Source: Austropuccinia psidii
Lineage: Eukaryota; Basidiomycota; Pucciniomycetes; Pucciniales; Sphaerophragmiaceae
Length of the DNA: 64,000 nt
Direction of reading: 5' to 3'
NCBI GenBank assembly: GCA_023105745.1
Contig: JALGQZ010000002.1
Coordinates: 80,741,785-80,805,784 of the forward strand
Part shown: positions 43,191-54,566 of the stretch, in pieces
Layout: every line of letters begins with the position of its first letter
Position numbering within the stretch: the first letter of the stretch is position 1
Translations under genes and position numbers: made by a program
Notes under the pieces: model-generated
Databases searched by the model: none
Seen by the model: the letters and a program-made list of their open reading frames with translations, nothing else
What the model was told of the DNA's origin: nothing

Positions 43191-46100
43191 GTGGGAATCA
43201 TGATGTGTTCAATGGTTCTCACTTATTTCCTTCAAGAGCACAATTGTGCACTCTGAATACTAGTGTCAAGAAATCTTTAAAATTTCTTATTTTTTCTTCT
43301 GTCTCTGATATTTTTTATAGTATTCTCATTGATTCTGGTGCTGCAAACTCTTTTATTGCAAAGAATTTTGTTCTCAAGTACTCATTGACTCTGTCAGAGC
43401 TCCCTGAAAAGATTCCTCTTTTCATTTTGGATTCTAATGAATCCCCTGCCTTGTTCATCACCCATTATACCAAGTGGGTAGTTGACTTGCCTTCCTTCCC
43501 AAGCTTTGAATGGGATTTCTTTATCATAGATTCACCCAAGGGAGAAGACCTGATATTGGGCTATGATTTCCTTTACCATTTCAATCCCATTATTGATTGG
43601 AAAAATGGATTGATCACCTATGATTCTAATCATAAGGATTCTAGTGGTATTATTCCTTCTACTAGTAATGACTTAGCCACTGCTGTCAACAGTGTTGCTC
43701 TGGCTGGTGAACTTAAGACACCTTCCATCCCTTCTTCTGTCCATATCCCTTCCATGATTCCCTCTCAGTCATTACTTCCATCAAGAGATGAAGTCTTCAA
43801 AGAGATAAAGGATGTTGGAGAAGATGTTGCCATATCTTCACTTCATCTCTTCCAAGGGGATATGGACCTTCCTCCCTTATCTTTTCATGCATCCCTGGAG
43901 GAGCAGTGGGATGAGGAGGAAGACCCAGAAGAAATTGAAACTGTGTTGAAGGTTGTTCCTCCTGCTTATCACCAATATTTGGATGTATTCTCCAAGGTGA
44001 AAGCAGAGAAACTCCCTCCACACCGCGCCTGTGATCACCATATCGAATTGGAGGGTCTTCTACCTCCAATTGGTGTTATCTACTCATTATCAAATCAAGA
44101 GTCAGAAACACTGCGGGCCTACATTTCAGAGAATGTAGAGAAAGGTTTCATTAGACCAAGCTCCTCTTCAACAGGAGCACCTGTCCTTTTTGTCAAGAAA
44201 AAGGATGGAGGTCTTCCTTTGTGTGTTGACTACCGCAAACTCAATGCTGTCACTAGGAAGAACAGATACCCTGTTCCTCCTATGAACCAGCTTCTTACCG
44301 TATTCAACGGTTCCACTATCTTCTCCAAGATAGATTTGCGTGGTGCATATAACCTTCTGAGAATCAAAGAGGGGGATGAGCACTTAACTGCCTTTAGAAC
44401 CAAATATGGTAGTTATGAGTATTTGGTCATGCCATTTGGTTTGACCAATGCTCCTGCTTCTTTCCAGAATCTGGTAAATGATATATTTGCAGATTTCTTG
44501 GATGTGTTTGTTGTGGTTTATTTAGATGATATTATGGTCTTTTCCAGTTCTGAGGAGGAACATGTCAAACATGTGGCCTCTGTCCTCCAAAGACTGAGGG
44601 ACAATAATTTGTTTGCCAAAGCCTCCAAGTGTGTATTCCATGCCTCAAGTGTGGAATACTTGGGCTATGTTGTTTCAAGTGATGGCCTCAAGATGGACTC
44701 TTCAAAAGTTCAGCAAATACTCAATTGGCCTCAGCCCAAAAACATCAAGGCTCTTCAATCTTTTCTTGGCTTTGCCAATTTTTATCGTCGCTTCATTAAA
44801 AATTATTCCAAAAAAATCACTTCTCTCACTTCCCTTCTCAAAAAAGATTCTCCCTTCATCTTCAATGAGGAAGCTCTTAGTCAGTTTCAAGCACTCAAAG
44901 AAGCTTTCACCTCTGCTCCTATCTTATCTCACTTTAATCCTTCTCTACCTACTATAGTAGAGACTGATGCTTCTGATTATGCATTGGGCGCCGTACTGAG
45001 TCAGGTGAATGACTCTGGAAAGCACCCCATTGCATTTGATAGTCGCAAGCTCTTACCAGCTGAGCTCAACTATGAGATTCATGACAAGGAACTCCTTGGC
45101 ATAGTTTGGGCTCTCAAGCGCTGGAGAGCATTTCTTCTTTCTCTTTCCAATTCTTTCGAGGTCTTGACAGACCACTCTTCCTTGCAGTATTTCATGTCTT
45201 CCAAAGTTCTTACTCGTCGTCAGGCCCGCTGGGCTGAGTTTCTCTCTGAGTTTCATTTCACTATCACTTACCGCCCAGGCAGGCTGGCCACTTTACCAGA
45301 TGTCTTGTCACGTCGGGACGACGTGTACCCAGAGAGGGGGTGGACTTCATCATCAAGAATCCTCAAAATCTTCATCAAGTACTTAAGCAAGATGGAATTC
45401 AAGAGTCAAGATTCTTCTCAATCAAAGTGGAAATTTTCTCAGATTTAGTTGACAAGATTCAAAAAGAAGTATGGCAAGACAAAGACTATAAAGAAATACT
45501 CAAGCAACTAGCAAGAGGTGAATCAGTTCCAGATTATTCTCTTGAACCTCAAGCCAAGTTATTATTATTCAAAGATAGAGTGGTAATCCCAAGCAATGAA
45601 GAACTTCAACTCAATATTCTTCAAAAGCGTCATGACTCACCATTGGCTGGCCATCCCGGCCAGGAGAAGACCCTCAAACTCATCAAGAGGGATTTTTATT
45701 GGGCTGGCATGAATCAATTCATCAAGGACTATGTGTCCTCATGTCAGCAATGTTCAAGAAACAAGAACATCCATCACAAGAAGTTTGGATTACTCAAGCC
45801 TCTTTCAATTCCATCTGGTCCTTGGAATTCCTTATCAATGGACTTTATCACTCAATTGCCACTGTCCAACAACTTTGATTCAATTTTAGTAGTTGTGGAC
45901 AGATTCTCAAAAATGGCAATCTTCATTCCAACTTATGGCACAATCACTGCTCTGGATTTAGCTCAAATATTCATTAGCCATGTATTTTCCAAGCATGGAC
46001 TCCCAGTCAGTATTGTCAGTGATAGAGGATCCTTATTTGTTTCATCATTCTGGACTCAATTGTGTCAGCAGCTCAAGATATCAAGAGATCTTTCAACTGC

Positions 46101-46905
46101 TTTCCACCCTGAAACAGATGGACAGACAGAGAGGGTAAATCAGATACTAGAACAGTACCTTCGGATGTATGTCAGCTATCATCAAGATGACTGGTACACC
46201 TGGCTCCCTCTGGCTGAATTTGCCTATAATAATGCAGAACATTCATCAACCAAGCAATCACCTTTTTTCACCATTTATGGAAGAAATCCCAGCTTTGACT
46301 CAATCCATATTTCTCAAGACTCACCTGCTGGAAAGTTATCAACAAAACTCCAATCAGTACAGCAAGTTGTCAAAGAAGAATTAGAGTCAGCAATAAGGAG
46401 ATTCAAGAAGTATGCAGATAGAAATAGGGCAATTCCACCTGATTTCCAACCTGGGGACAAAGTATGGCTAGCTTCCAAGAACATCAAGACAACAAGACCC
46501 ACCAAGAAATTATCAGAAAGATGGTTGGGACCCTTTGAAGTTCTTAAGAAGATTGGCAGCCATGCATATCACCTCAAGTTGCCTCAGCAATGGAAGACAG
46601 TTCACCCTGTATTCCATGTGTCCTTATTAGAACCAGTCAAGCATTCAACTATCCCAAATCGTCATCAATTGCCGCCACCACCAGTTTTAGTGGAAGAGCA
46701 AGAAGAATGGGAAGTGGCTCAGGTTCTGGACTCAAAACTCAAAAGAGGTAAATTATGGTATCTTGTAGAGTGGAAAGGATTCAGTGAAGACCCAGAAAGA
46801 ACCACTTGGGAACCAGCTTCCAACCTTACCAACTCACCAGACCTTGTCAAGGATTTCCACTCATTGTATCCAGACAAGCCTGGTCCAAATACCTCAAGAG
46901 TTTGA
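43184..46905 (+). CDS. pol: Element C pol polyprotein, one frameshift between RNase H and integrase
   Basis: Expected to be made as a Gag-Pol fusion by -1 frameshifting. Aspartic protease with LIDSGA (43328-43342) and [10 protein letters not shown] with MPFGLTNAP and YLDD at 44519-44530; RNase H from [13 protein letters not shown] (44960 on). At about 45333-45340 a G run is one base shorter than in E (GAGAGGGGGTGG), shifting the frame: the first part stops at 45448 and integrase continues in another frame to 46905. Integrase has the H2C2 zinc region ([10 protein letters not shown]...CQQC), [15 protein letters not shown] and TDGQTERVN. The chromodomain (WEVAQVLD to WEPASNL, about 46707-46830) could direct integration to modified histones. 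A homopolymer sequencing error would also explain the shift. One RT arginine is Pro (GGLPLCVDY). Confidence 0.88.
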
Positions 46906-46941
46906 TTTTATGGTGCTTGGTGGGGAGAAGAAGTTATGAAA

Positions 46942-47408
46942 GTAAGTTCCTCTCCTGGCATGCACCTTTAAGGGGGTATTCTACCCATATGTTGTTGTAA
47001 GCATCACCTTGGCCACTTTGTGAGCACTTGTCAAATCTTTGGACAGGTTCAGGAAGCATACAACATCAATACCCTCCGATTTGGACCTTATCAAGATATG
47101 GCCCAATGTTTCTTTCTTTATGTTTCATTTTCTTTCTTTATTATCTTTTCATTTTATGCCAATCATCATAATTCAAGACATTCATTTACTTCAAGTCATT
47201 TATGGCAATTCATCTCAGAAGTCATTTATGGCAATTCATCTCAGAGGTCATTTATGGCAATTCTTTTCAGTTTTATGGTGCTTGGTGGGGAGTGGAAGTT
47301 ATGAAAGTAAGTTCCATCTCCTGGTATGCATCCCTGAGGGTTCTACTTCTTGTAAAACATCACCTTGGCCACTCTGTGAGCATCAAATGCTTGGTTTTTG
47401 TTTTTCAG
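46942..47408 (+). other. two intron-like modules downstream of pol, element C
   Basis: Module 1 is 46942-47046 (105 nt, GTAAGT...TTTGGACAG). Module 2 is 47307-47408 (102 nt, GTAAGT...GTTTTTCAG). Both are preceded by ATGGTGCTTGGTGGGGAG and both contain CATCACCTTGGCCACT and TGTGAGCA. The first donor is 36 nt after the pol stop, the second about 400 nt after it. If spliced, the second would be placed where introns usually trigger mRNA decay. Confidence 0.62.
47195..47270 (+). repeat. 26-bp tandem repeat, three copies
   Basis: Units starting GTCATTTATGGCAATTC at 47195, 47221 and 47247; the last is slightly shorter and diverged. It lies in the exon-like segment between the two intron-like modules. 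Confidence 0.9.
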
Positions 47409-47677
47409 ACACTTCTTGGCCAGAATCAAGCAACTCACCCCAAGAAGGACCAGCCATCAGGAAATTTTCTTTATTTCTTTCTTTACTCTCATTTTCTCTT
47501 ATTATTTTCTTTCTTTCTTTACTTGTATAATTTTCTTTCTTTTATTTCTTTAAAGCAGCAGCATCCCCTCCCCAAATCATGTATTGGGAGGTTCCATTAT
47601 CTTTTTTATTTTTTATTTTTTAGTAGTTATAAGAGTGGGGATAGAAGTCAAACCAAACACAAACAAGGAAAAGGAAA

Positions 47678-48918
47678 CTAGTTATCTCTACCCAAGTCAT
47701 CAAAAGTTCTCTGGAAATCATTTATCAACTCATCTTCATACCAGGCAAATTTTGCAGCCATTTCTTCAGAAGCAGTACCTGGAATCGTCCTGTCATTGGC
47801 ATACATAATCACCTCTCTGCTATTTCTGTCAACTCTCCTGAACAATCTGGCCACAGCATCTTGATTTTCACTAGCCGCGTTGGGATCTTCTCTGGTAACC
47901 CGGATAGGCCAACGTTCTCTTCTTTGGAATACTTGAGCGGCAGGAAACGGCAAAGGGGACATCCCATCTCTTCTTCTGCTGGAGCTGGCCACAGGTTGGA
48001 GTTGACGGGAGGTGTTTATGGGTGAGTTTCTGGGCTGTTGAACTGGAGATGGTCCTACTGCTGGATTCAAGGCAGGCCTGGTGGTGTGAGAAGTAGTTGG
48101 TGATGGAGGAGGAAGGGTTGTAGGAATTGAAGCAAGCATTGGTTGGAAGGTTCTTGGAGTGCTGGGAACCACTTGGCTTTGGAATCTGGGGTTGGCAAGA
48201 GGCTGAGAAGAGGAATTGCTGGATGGATGGCCACTTGAATGAGGAATAACTTGAACTTCTTCACCATCCAACTCATCACTTCCTTCAGCATCTGGATCTG
48301 ATGGGGAATCAACAATTCTTCTTAGCTTCTTCACTACTTTCACCACTCCATCAGCATTGGTCCTTGAAATGGGAATTTCTGAGCTGTAGTGGATGGGCCT
48401 ACCACCAATCGGAATGGGCCCTCCAACATTAGTCCATCTGGCCACATCCCTCTGCCTAGAACCAGTCACTACATCAAAATATCAGCATTAATTCAACCAA
48501 GAAATGCAAATCACTCACATTGAGAAAAGCCAGAAGTGGCATCAGGGGTAGGTTCCTCAAGAATGGGGAATTCCTGCCCATAAGGCCCATCCTTCCTACT
48601 CCATAAGTGCCTCCTCACCTGGGACAAAGTTGATCCGGTACGGCGGCATGGCTTCTTCCCAATAAAGCAGAAATGGCATTTTGACGATCGAGGATTGTAA
48701 TGTTGAAAGCAATCCTTCCCCCTGGCCAAACACTCAGTACAGGCAGGATCAAGAACTTCAACTGCTCTGAACCCATCATATGTTTGGGAGGGGTCGAAAT
48801 GGCCAGAAGACGCTATGGAGGGAGAAGACAATCGACTGAAGACGCCAGAACCATGAAGAACAGACGGTGGCGGTGCAGAAGGGGAAGATTCAGTGAGTTC
48901 AGTCAGTTTGGAACTCAT
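47678..48918 (-). CDS. antisense two-exon gene in element C: Zn(II)2Cys6-like protein (about 396 aa)
   Basis: Runs opposite to gag-pol, between pol and the 3' LTR. Exon 1 is 48918-48519 and exon 2 is 48468-47678. The 50-nt intron has a GTGAGT donor and GATGTAG acceptor, and splicing joins the frames. The start is the first ATG in the frame (48918); a stop lies upstream of the open region. Residues 60-91 carry six cysteines spaced CX2CX6CX10CX2CX6C (CTECLARGKDC...CHFCFIGKKPCRR), which fits the Gal4-type zinc-cluster rule, including basic residues between cysteines. The middle is Ser/Pro-rich and disordered-looking. The C-terminus (WPIRVTREDPN...FAWYEDELINDF) is charged and likely folded. I recall closely similar predicted proteins from A. 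psidii, so the ORF is a recurrent family. DNA binding is inferred from spacing only; another zinc-binding role is possible. Confidence 0.75.
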
Positions 48919-49267
48919 AACTGAAGAAAGTGCAAGCAGAAGATTCAAGACGTCAGAATCATTCCACTCCACATCAAGAAAAAGAAATTTGACTCAAGGA
49001 ACTGGGGCCATAACTCAATTATGCCCCACCTCAAAGCCTCTAAGGTGAAGGTTCATACCCCTTTGGGGCTGAACTCATCACCCAGGGCCTCCCCTGCAAC
49101 TTTGGGGAGGCCAAGATCTTGATGGTCCTGGACCCCTTCAATGGATCCAGGCCACATATGGTGAAATTTGGAATGGGGCCATTTTTGGGCCCCTTGGTCA
49201 CCCTGGGTCCCCAGTAAATTTGGGCCCAGGGGCTCCATTTTGGTCCTGGGGGCCTCCAATAGCCCCC

Positions 49268-49362
49268 ACGGACCGCGGACCGCGGCGTACGGCCCACGGC
49301 CCACGGACCGCGGCGTACGGTCCACGGCCCACGGACCGCGGCGTACGGCCCGCGGACCGTAG
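49268..49362. promoter_or_regulatory. CGG/CCG triplet array upstream of the antisense gene, element C
   Basis: About 95 bp composed largely of ACGGACCGCGG, CGTACGG and CCCACGG blocks. CCGCGGCGTACGG occurs three times, and a unit of about 28 bp (CCCACGGACCGCGGCGTACGG plus a tail) is nearly tandem. It lies 350-445 bp upstream of the antisense ATG and about 600 bp before the 3' LTR. It is extremely CpG-rich compared with its surroundings. CGG triplets in inverted or direct pairs are the typical target of Zn2Cys6 proteins. Confidence 0.6.
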
Positions 49363-49933
49363 GACCCCAAGACATCAAAAAGGCCTATTATGGCCAAAAA
49401 ACCCAGAAAATCAAAAAATTGCCCTAATCACCAAAACACCCAGCAAGGCCAAAAAAGGCCATAAAAAGCAAGATACATCAAGATCACTCAAGATGGAGGC
49501 CACAGTCCAAAACCCACTGGGAGGGCTGCCTGAGGCCAATTCCTTGGATCATGGGGACAAGACCCCTTGGAGGTTCATTGAATGGATTAAGTCTGGGCCA
49601 ATGAGTACAAGTCATATACTCATTGGGCACCAATTTTTGAGCACAAGTGCTCAATGGCCTTTATTCTGGGATATATCCCAAGGCCACATCCCAAGACATG
49701 GCTGATTGAATCAAAAGAAAGAATTGCATACTCTGGAAGGAATACTCACTCAAATTTGTAAAGAAAGGGGGGAATCAATTGAATTTGGCAGGGAAGAAGT
49801 AATAAAGGATTTTCAGGATAATGGTCAAGAGGAAAGGAATTTAAAAAGAAAATTTTTTGAAAAAAGTGTGGGGATATTGAGATGCCACTCAACAGTGGCA
49901 GGGTATTATGGTGTTCAGGAGCCCACCAGTTTC

Positions 49934-49946
49934 AAGAGGGGGATAC
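49934..49946 (+). other. polypurine tract of element C
   Basis: AAGAGGGGGATAC directly before the 3' LTR. The same sequence class precedes the 3' LTR of E. It would prime plus-strand DNA synthesis. Confidence 0.8.
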
Positions 49947-50715
49947 TGTAACAACCATCCATCAGGGGTAAGGGTATTCATTCATACACCCACTCAAACA
50001 CCTCAAATCAGCAAATCCAGTATCTGCATCAGCAGTCAGTTTCAGCAATCTTCATTCTGAAACATGCATACAGTTTGGTACATCAATACAACCTGTCAAT
50101 ACTTGTACAGGATGGATTCACCCTAATACAGTTTCAATACACCAGTATGAAACTGTATGATCACTCCAATACACCACACCTCTTGTACAGGTCCTGTACA
50201 GCTGTACAAGACCTGTATTGGCCAGACTCAATTCAACAATCAATTATTCTCATGAAAATTCTTCTCTGGATCAGGGCTGGTGATTCTCACATATACCAGC
50301 CCCTCTTTCTCCCCCCCTGGGGACTTTTCCCCAGTTAATTAAATTAGTTGATTTATTATTATCTGAATATTCTTATCCTTATATTTTTGGGTATTATATT
50401 TATTTAATATTAAGTTAGTCTTTGCCTTTTTTCTTTTCTTCGCCTGTACAGTATGAGTTGGGTGGCCATATCCTTATTAACCCTTCTCTTTCCATTCTGA
50501 CAGGTTGAAACAGTGGACTTGGACTTGTTGGTGGTTGGCTCTTCTATTCCTTATTCTTATTTCTTTTGCTGCTGCTTTTCTCATATTTATTCTTTTAGTA
50601 ATTCATCTTAACACTTTCAAGTGTATCTCATCTTATCCTATCCTTGAGCCCTCCATAAGTGAGTCCCAGTTTACTGAGTGCCAGGCCCTCTTCACTTCGA
50701 AGAGCCCCTGTGACA
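49947..50715 (+). repeat. 3' LTR of element C (769 bp)
   Basis: Same length as the 5' LTR. Visible differences are G/A in ACTCARACAC, C/A in TTTAATMTTAAG and G/A in CTTRACAC. Ends CCCCTGTGACA followed by GAAGA. Confidence 0.94.
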
Positions 50716-50745
50716 GAAGACCATTGAACACAACATGATCTTCAC

Positions 50746-52083
50746 TCAGGCTTTTCCCTGGCTGGGAAAACTGCCTGACGGTTGGGTAAGCTTGTTTTGA
50801 GGCCTTTTGACACAGGACTCAAGACTATGCTTCCCACCACAATAGGTACACAAACCCTCCTTGATTCTTCTTTCCTTTTCAGAACCTTTCAACTTGAAGT
50901 CCTTATTCAACAATGAAGAATGGGGCTTGTCCCGCTTTTGAGAATGAAATTTCTTCTTTGGTCTTGAACTTGAAGAAACTTGATGATGAGAAGAGTGAGA
51001 TTTTGAGGCTTCAGGCTTCTTCTCTTGATGATTATTCTTTTCCTTCTGCCTCTCATGGTACCTGGTATCAAGTTCCAGGCTGACGTCCATTAAGTCTTGA
51101 AGAGAATCAATGTTTGAAGGATGGGAGGCCAATTGATCCAGAATCCTGGAGGCCAAGCCCTTCCTGAAATGATGAATAAGAGCCCTTTCACCCCAATCCC
51201 CAATTCTTGAAATCAAACTCCTGAAATCGGCAATATACAAAGCAACATGCCCACCTTCTTTCATCCTAAGGCCATCCAATTCAGCTTCTGCTTTTCTAAC
51301 TTCATTTGGGTCTCCAAATAAAGTGAACAATTGGGATTCAAATAATGGCCAGGAATTGAGGAGATAATTTGAGTCTTGATTATTGAGGTTGGAAAGATAA
51401 GGCTCAATCCATTTTGCAGCCCTGCCAACTAAGAATGAAGTGGCATAAAGAACCTTCTTTCTGTCTTGAGAGAAGTTTGCCGGGTCATTATGAAAGATGA
51501 GTTGACAAGATTGAATAAAGCTTCTGACTTTGAAGGGCTGAGTCCCATCAAAGCATTCTGGAGCCTTTATAGAGGGAGTCTTGAAGGCTGGTGGTCTTGA
51601 TAATTCAGAAGAAGAAGCTGCTTGAAGATTGGCCATAATCTGAGTCATTTGCTGCATAATGGCCAATAAAGACGGTTCAGACTGATGAGAGTCAGGCTGA
51701 TCAGACTGGGCTAGAGTTGGTCCTCTGGTGCCCTCAGATGCTCCCACAGGAGCAGGAGCAGCCTCAGTGCCATTAGACTCTTCCTCTTCCACAGAATTCT
51801 CCTCCTCCTCTTCACCATCTTCACCTTGAACCTTGGGACTGGTTCTTGAAAATCCTGGGAATCCGCCAACCACTCCTGATAAAGACATTGATCTTCTTGG
51901 CCCTCTTCCTTCCTTCCTGGATGGTGCTGCTCCTTCCATAATGGGTCCTCTGTCCAATCTGGCCCTCAGTTGAGAAACTGCTGGGGTACCGTCAAGAGGA
52001 GCCCTTGGAGTTGGAGTCAGAACAGCTTGAGCTCTGGCCTAAGATCTAGTCTGTCTTGCTGGAGGTGAATGTTGAACTGGCAT
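50746..52083 (-). pseudogene. gag: Element B gag with one early stop (about 445 codons)
   Basis: Starts at [14 protein letters not shown] (ATG 52081-52083). Codon 15 is TAG (52039-52041), where H has CAG, a C-to-T change. The rest of the frame is open to TGA at 50746-50748. Capsid core with [18 protein letters not shown], basic tail, and [13 protein letters not shown] knuckle. The slippery heptamer GGGAAAA is kept at 50752-50758. Element C lies 26 bp beyond the gag stop. Confidence 0.88.
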
Positions 52084-52828
52084 GATTTCAGGAATAATCA
52101 ACCAAAATAAATGAAATAAAATCAAAATTTTCTTGAAGTACAAAATCAACAATCAAATCTTGAGGAAATTGGATAATCAATGAATCAAAATTCTTCAAAT
52201 ACGTCAATCAATCAAATCAAATGAGTCCTGAAGTAAAAATCAATATCAATGAGAATCTTGAAGTCAATAAATCAATTAATCAAACAATCAAAATCAAATC
52301 AAATCAAAATCTTGCAGAAAAAATCAATCAATCAAAATGAATTCTTGAGTCAAAATCAATTTATGTCAAAAATCTTGATGTGAATAATCAGCAAAATCAA
52401 TAAAATCTTCAGGTCAATCAATTATCTTGAGGTCAATTTCAATTATGTCAAATTAGTCAATCAAATCAATTTTCAAGTGAATTCTTCCAAAAAATCAAAA
52501 ATTCTTGAGGAATAAATCAAAGTGAATCCTGATATGAAGAACATGTCTGAATAACCTGATGAATAACTTGAGAACCAAAGATAAAAATGCCTGAATTATG
52601 GATAAAAATAGATTGATTAAGATTGAGAATGAGATTGAAAAGATAACAAAAAATAAAAAATGGGTCAGCTTTCAATTTTCAGAATGAAGAATGAATGAGA
52701 GAAAATTGAGAGGTGACGAAGAATCATAAGGTCATAAAACGTTAAAGAATCATAATTTTGATGAAATGAATGAATGAATTTAAAATATAAGAATAAAAGA
52801 ATGAATGAATGAATGAAGAAGAATTATG
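52084..52828 (-). repeat. low-complexity leader of element B
   Basis: TTGATT/TCAAGA-rich sequence between primer site and gag; no ORF. Confidence 0.7.
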
Positions 52829-52842
52829 AGTTAATTAATATA
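52829..52842 (-). other. self-primer binding site of element B
   Basis: On the minus strand TATATTAATTAACT, the exact complement of AGTTAATTAATATA starting at 53246 in the 5' LTR. Confidence 0.75.
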
Positions 52843-52843
52843 A

Positions 52844-54566
52844 TGTCACAGGGGCTCTTGGAAGAAGAGGGCCTGGCACTCAGGAATCAAGAACTCACTC
52901 GGAGGGCTCCAAAAGCTAAAGAATAATAAGAATGAATTTCTCTAAGAAAGAATATGGGAGAAACAAGTATGCCAAAAGGTGAGATAAGAAAAAGATGAAG
53001 CCAATGGCCAAAGATAATAAAGAAGCCAAAAGCCAAGAAGCCAACCAGGTGAATCCTCAATTCACTGTTTCAACCTGCCAGAAAGGGAAATGGAATTAGT
53101 ATAAGGATATGACCACCAATATCCACTGGACAGGCGAGGAAAATAAAAGAAAAGGGTGCTGAATGACTGACTTAAGATTATCAGTATTAACTTTAATAAG
53201 GTAAAAGAAAATAAGGATAAAAATAAATCCAATATATTAATTAACTGGGGAAAAAGTCCCCAGGTGCTGAAAGGTGGCCAGTATATGTGAGAAGCTGAAA
53301 GATTGATCCTGGAGTTGGATCACCGGCTGTATTGTCCGAATCGGGCCAATACAGTTCTGGCCATCTTGAATTTGAAACTGTGTGATTGAATTCCCACAGT
53401 AGAATATGAATTGGCCCAATTGGGCCAAGTACGTACAGGTTGATTGATTACCGCCTGTATGAACCAATTGAGTTGTCCAAGAAGTATTGAAATACTTGAT
53501 GCCTTGACAACTGATTGAAAAGATGTAATACCTTTTGAGAATTGCCCTTAGAATAACCCTGAATGAAATTGCCAACCCAACTCCTGCTGAGCCAGGTGAT
53601 TGAAGTCCTTGAATGGTCTTCTGATTGCCGCCATGGATTACCAAACTGATGAGTCCAAAGGTTCTCCTTCGAAATGGGCGTTGGATCTTGGTACCTTGAG
53701 TTAAGAAGGTTGATTTGGGTCCTGAAAACGTCACCATTGAATTGCTGAGCAAAAATGGTGCATAATGGTATATAACACCATATATGCACCACTCCTGCAA
53801 CCTTGAGTACAAGGTGCATGGAGGAATGAAGCAATCCTCCCTTAAGTTGAGGGGAATGCTTGTTGAGATGATTTGGTGGCCTCTGGTGGTTGCCAGAGGC
53901 CATGACGGTGAAGTTGGTCCATGGTGGTCCAGGGCCAAAAATGGGTCCTACGGGATTTATGGCCAAAAATGGATCCAAGGTGTTTTTGGTCCAATTTGGG
54001 TCCAAGGGATTGGTGGCCAAAAATGGCTCAGGTGGGCCCAATTGTGGTTTGGGACCCACCTGGCCTTGGGGGCTAGGTGGCTGCCCCCTTTGGCCTCATT
54101 GGATTAGGCCAAAAGGGGCCTAATCCGCCTACGGACCGTGGACCGCGTATTACGGCCCACGGACCGTAGAAGCCGTGGGGGGCCTAAATGGCCCAAAAAG
54201 GCCATTTAGGCCAAAACCCCCATAATGAAAGGGGTGGCCAGGAAACCAATGAAGGTGGCCATGGGGCCTGGAAGCTCCTAGAAGGCAAAGAGACCCCCCA
54301 GGCCCAAAAACAGTGATGGAGGCCTGGGGGTTGGTGAGGTGGAAATTGGCCAAGAGGACCAATGACGCAGGATATGGCCTGAGGCCATAAGAAATGATGG
54401 AGGCCATACGTGGCCAATGGAATGGGTTATGGCGTAAGAGCCATGGAACACCCAAAAGGGGTCAATTGGCCATAAATGATGTGACATGGCCAATTGGCCT
54501 CAGCTTGGCTCCAGGTTGGATTGCCGCCACCATCAAGGAGGAGGGTCAAAATACGTGGTTGTGACA
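52844..54566 (-). repeat. 5' LTR of element B (1723 bp)
   Basis: Partner of 34141-35851, same promoter blocks and hairpins. The CGG/CCG cluster (54124-54178) differs more from its partner than the rest does, including an 8-bp or so length change. A duplicated stretch of about 20 bp near 54386-54410 (GGCCATAAGAAATGATGGA) accounts for most of the extra length. Confidence 0.9.

Larger units (their letters stand above)
40345..50715 (+). mobile_element. Element C: youngest chromovirus, with an antisense zinc-cluster gene (10,371 bp)
   Basis: Exact GAAGA duplications (40340-40344 and 50716-50720) flank two 769-bp LTRs that differ at only three positions by eye. Order: 5' LTR, self-primer site, leader, gag, -1 slippery site, pol with one single-base frameshift, two intron-like modules, an antisense two-exon gene (48918-47678), a CGG/CCG array (49268-49362), polypurine tract and 3' LTR. 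It interrupts element B. gag/pol are closest to E, but E lacks the antisense gene and has a different U3. Confidence 0.94.
34141..54566 (-). mobile_element. Element B: chromovirus split by element C
   Basis: Exact CAGGC duplications (34136-34140 and 54567-54571) flank two LTRs of 1711 and 1723 bp. The 5' LTR is at the right (52844-54566), then self-primer site, leader and gag (52083-50746). Element C interrupts at the gag/pol junction. pol follows at 40344-36654 and the 3' LTR at 34141-35851. LTRs differ at roughly 20 sites plus indels by eye, so B is older than C, as nesting requires. gag has one stop and pol three. Confidence 0.93.

Noticed and set aside
47584..47808. Plus ORF of 74 aa overlapping the end of the antisense gene
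   Set aside because: Short, no motif, and overlaps the better supported antisense exon 2.
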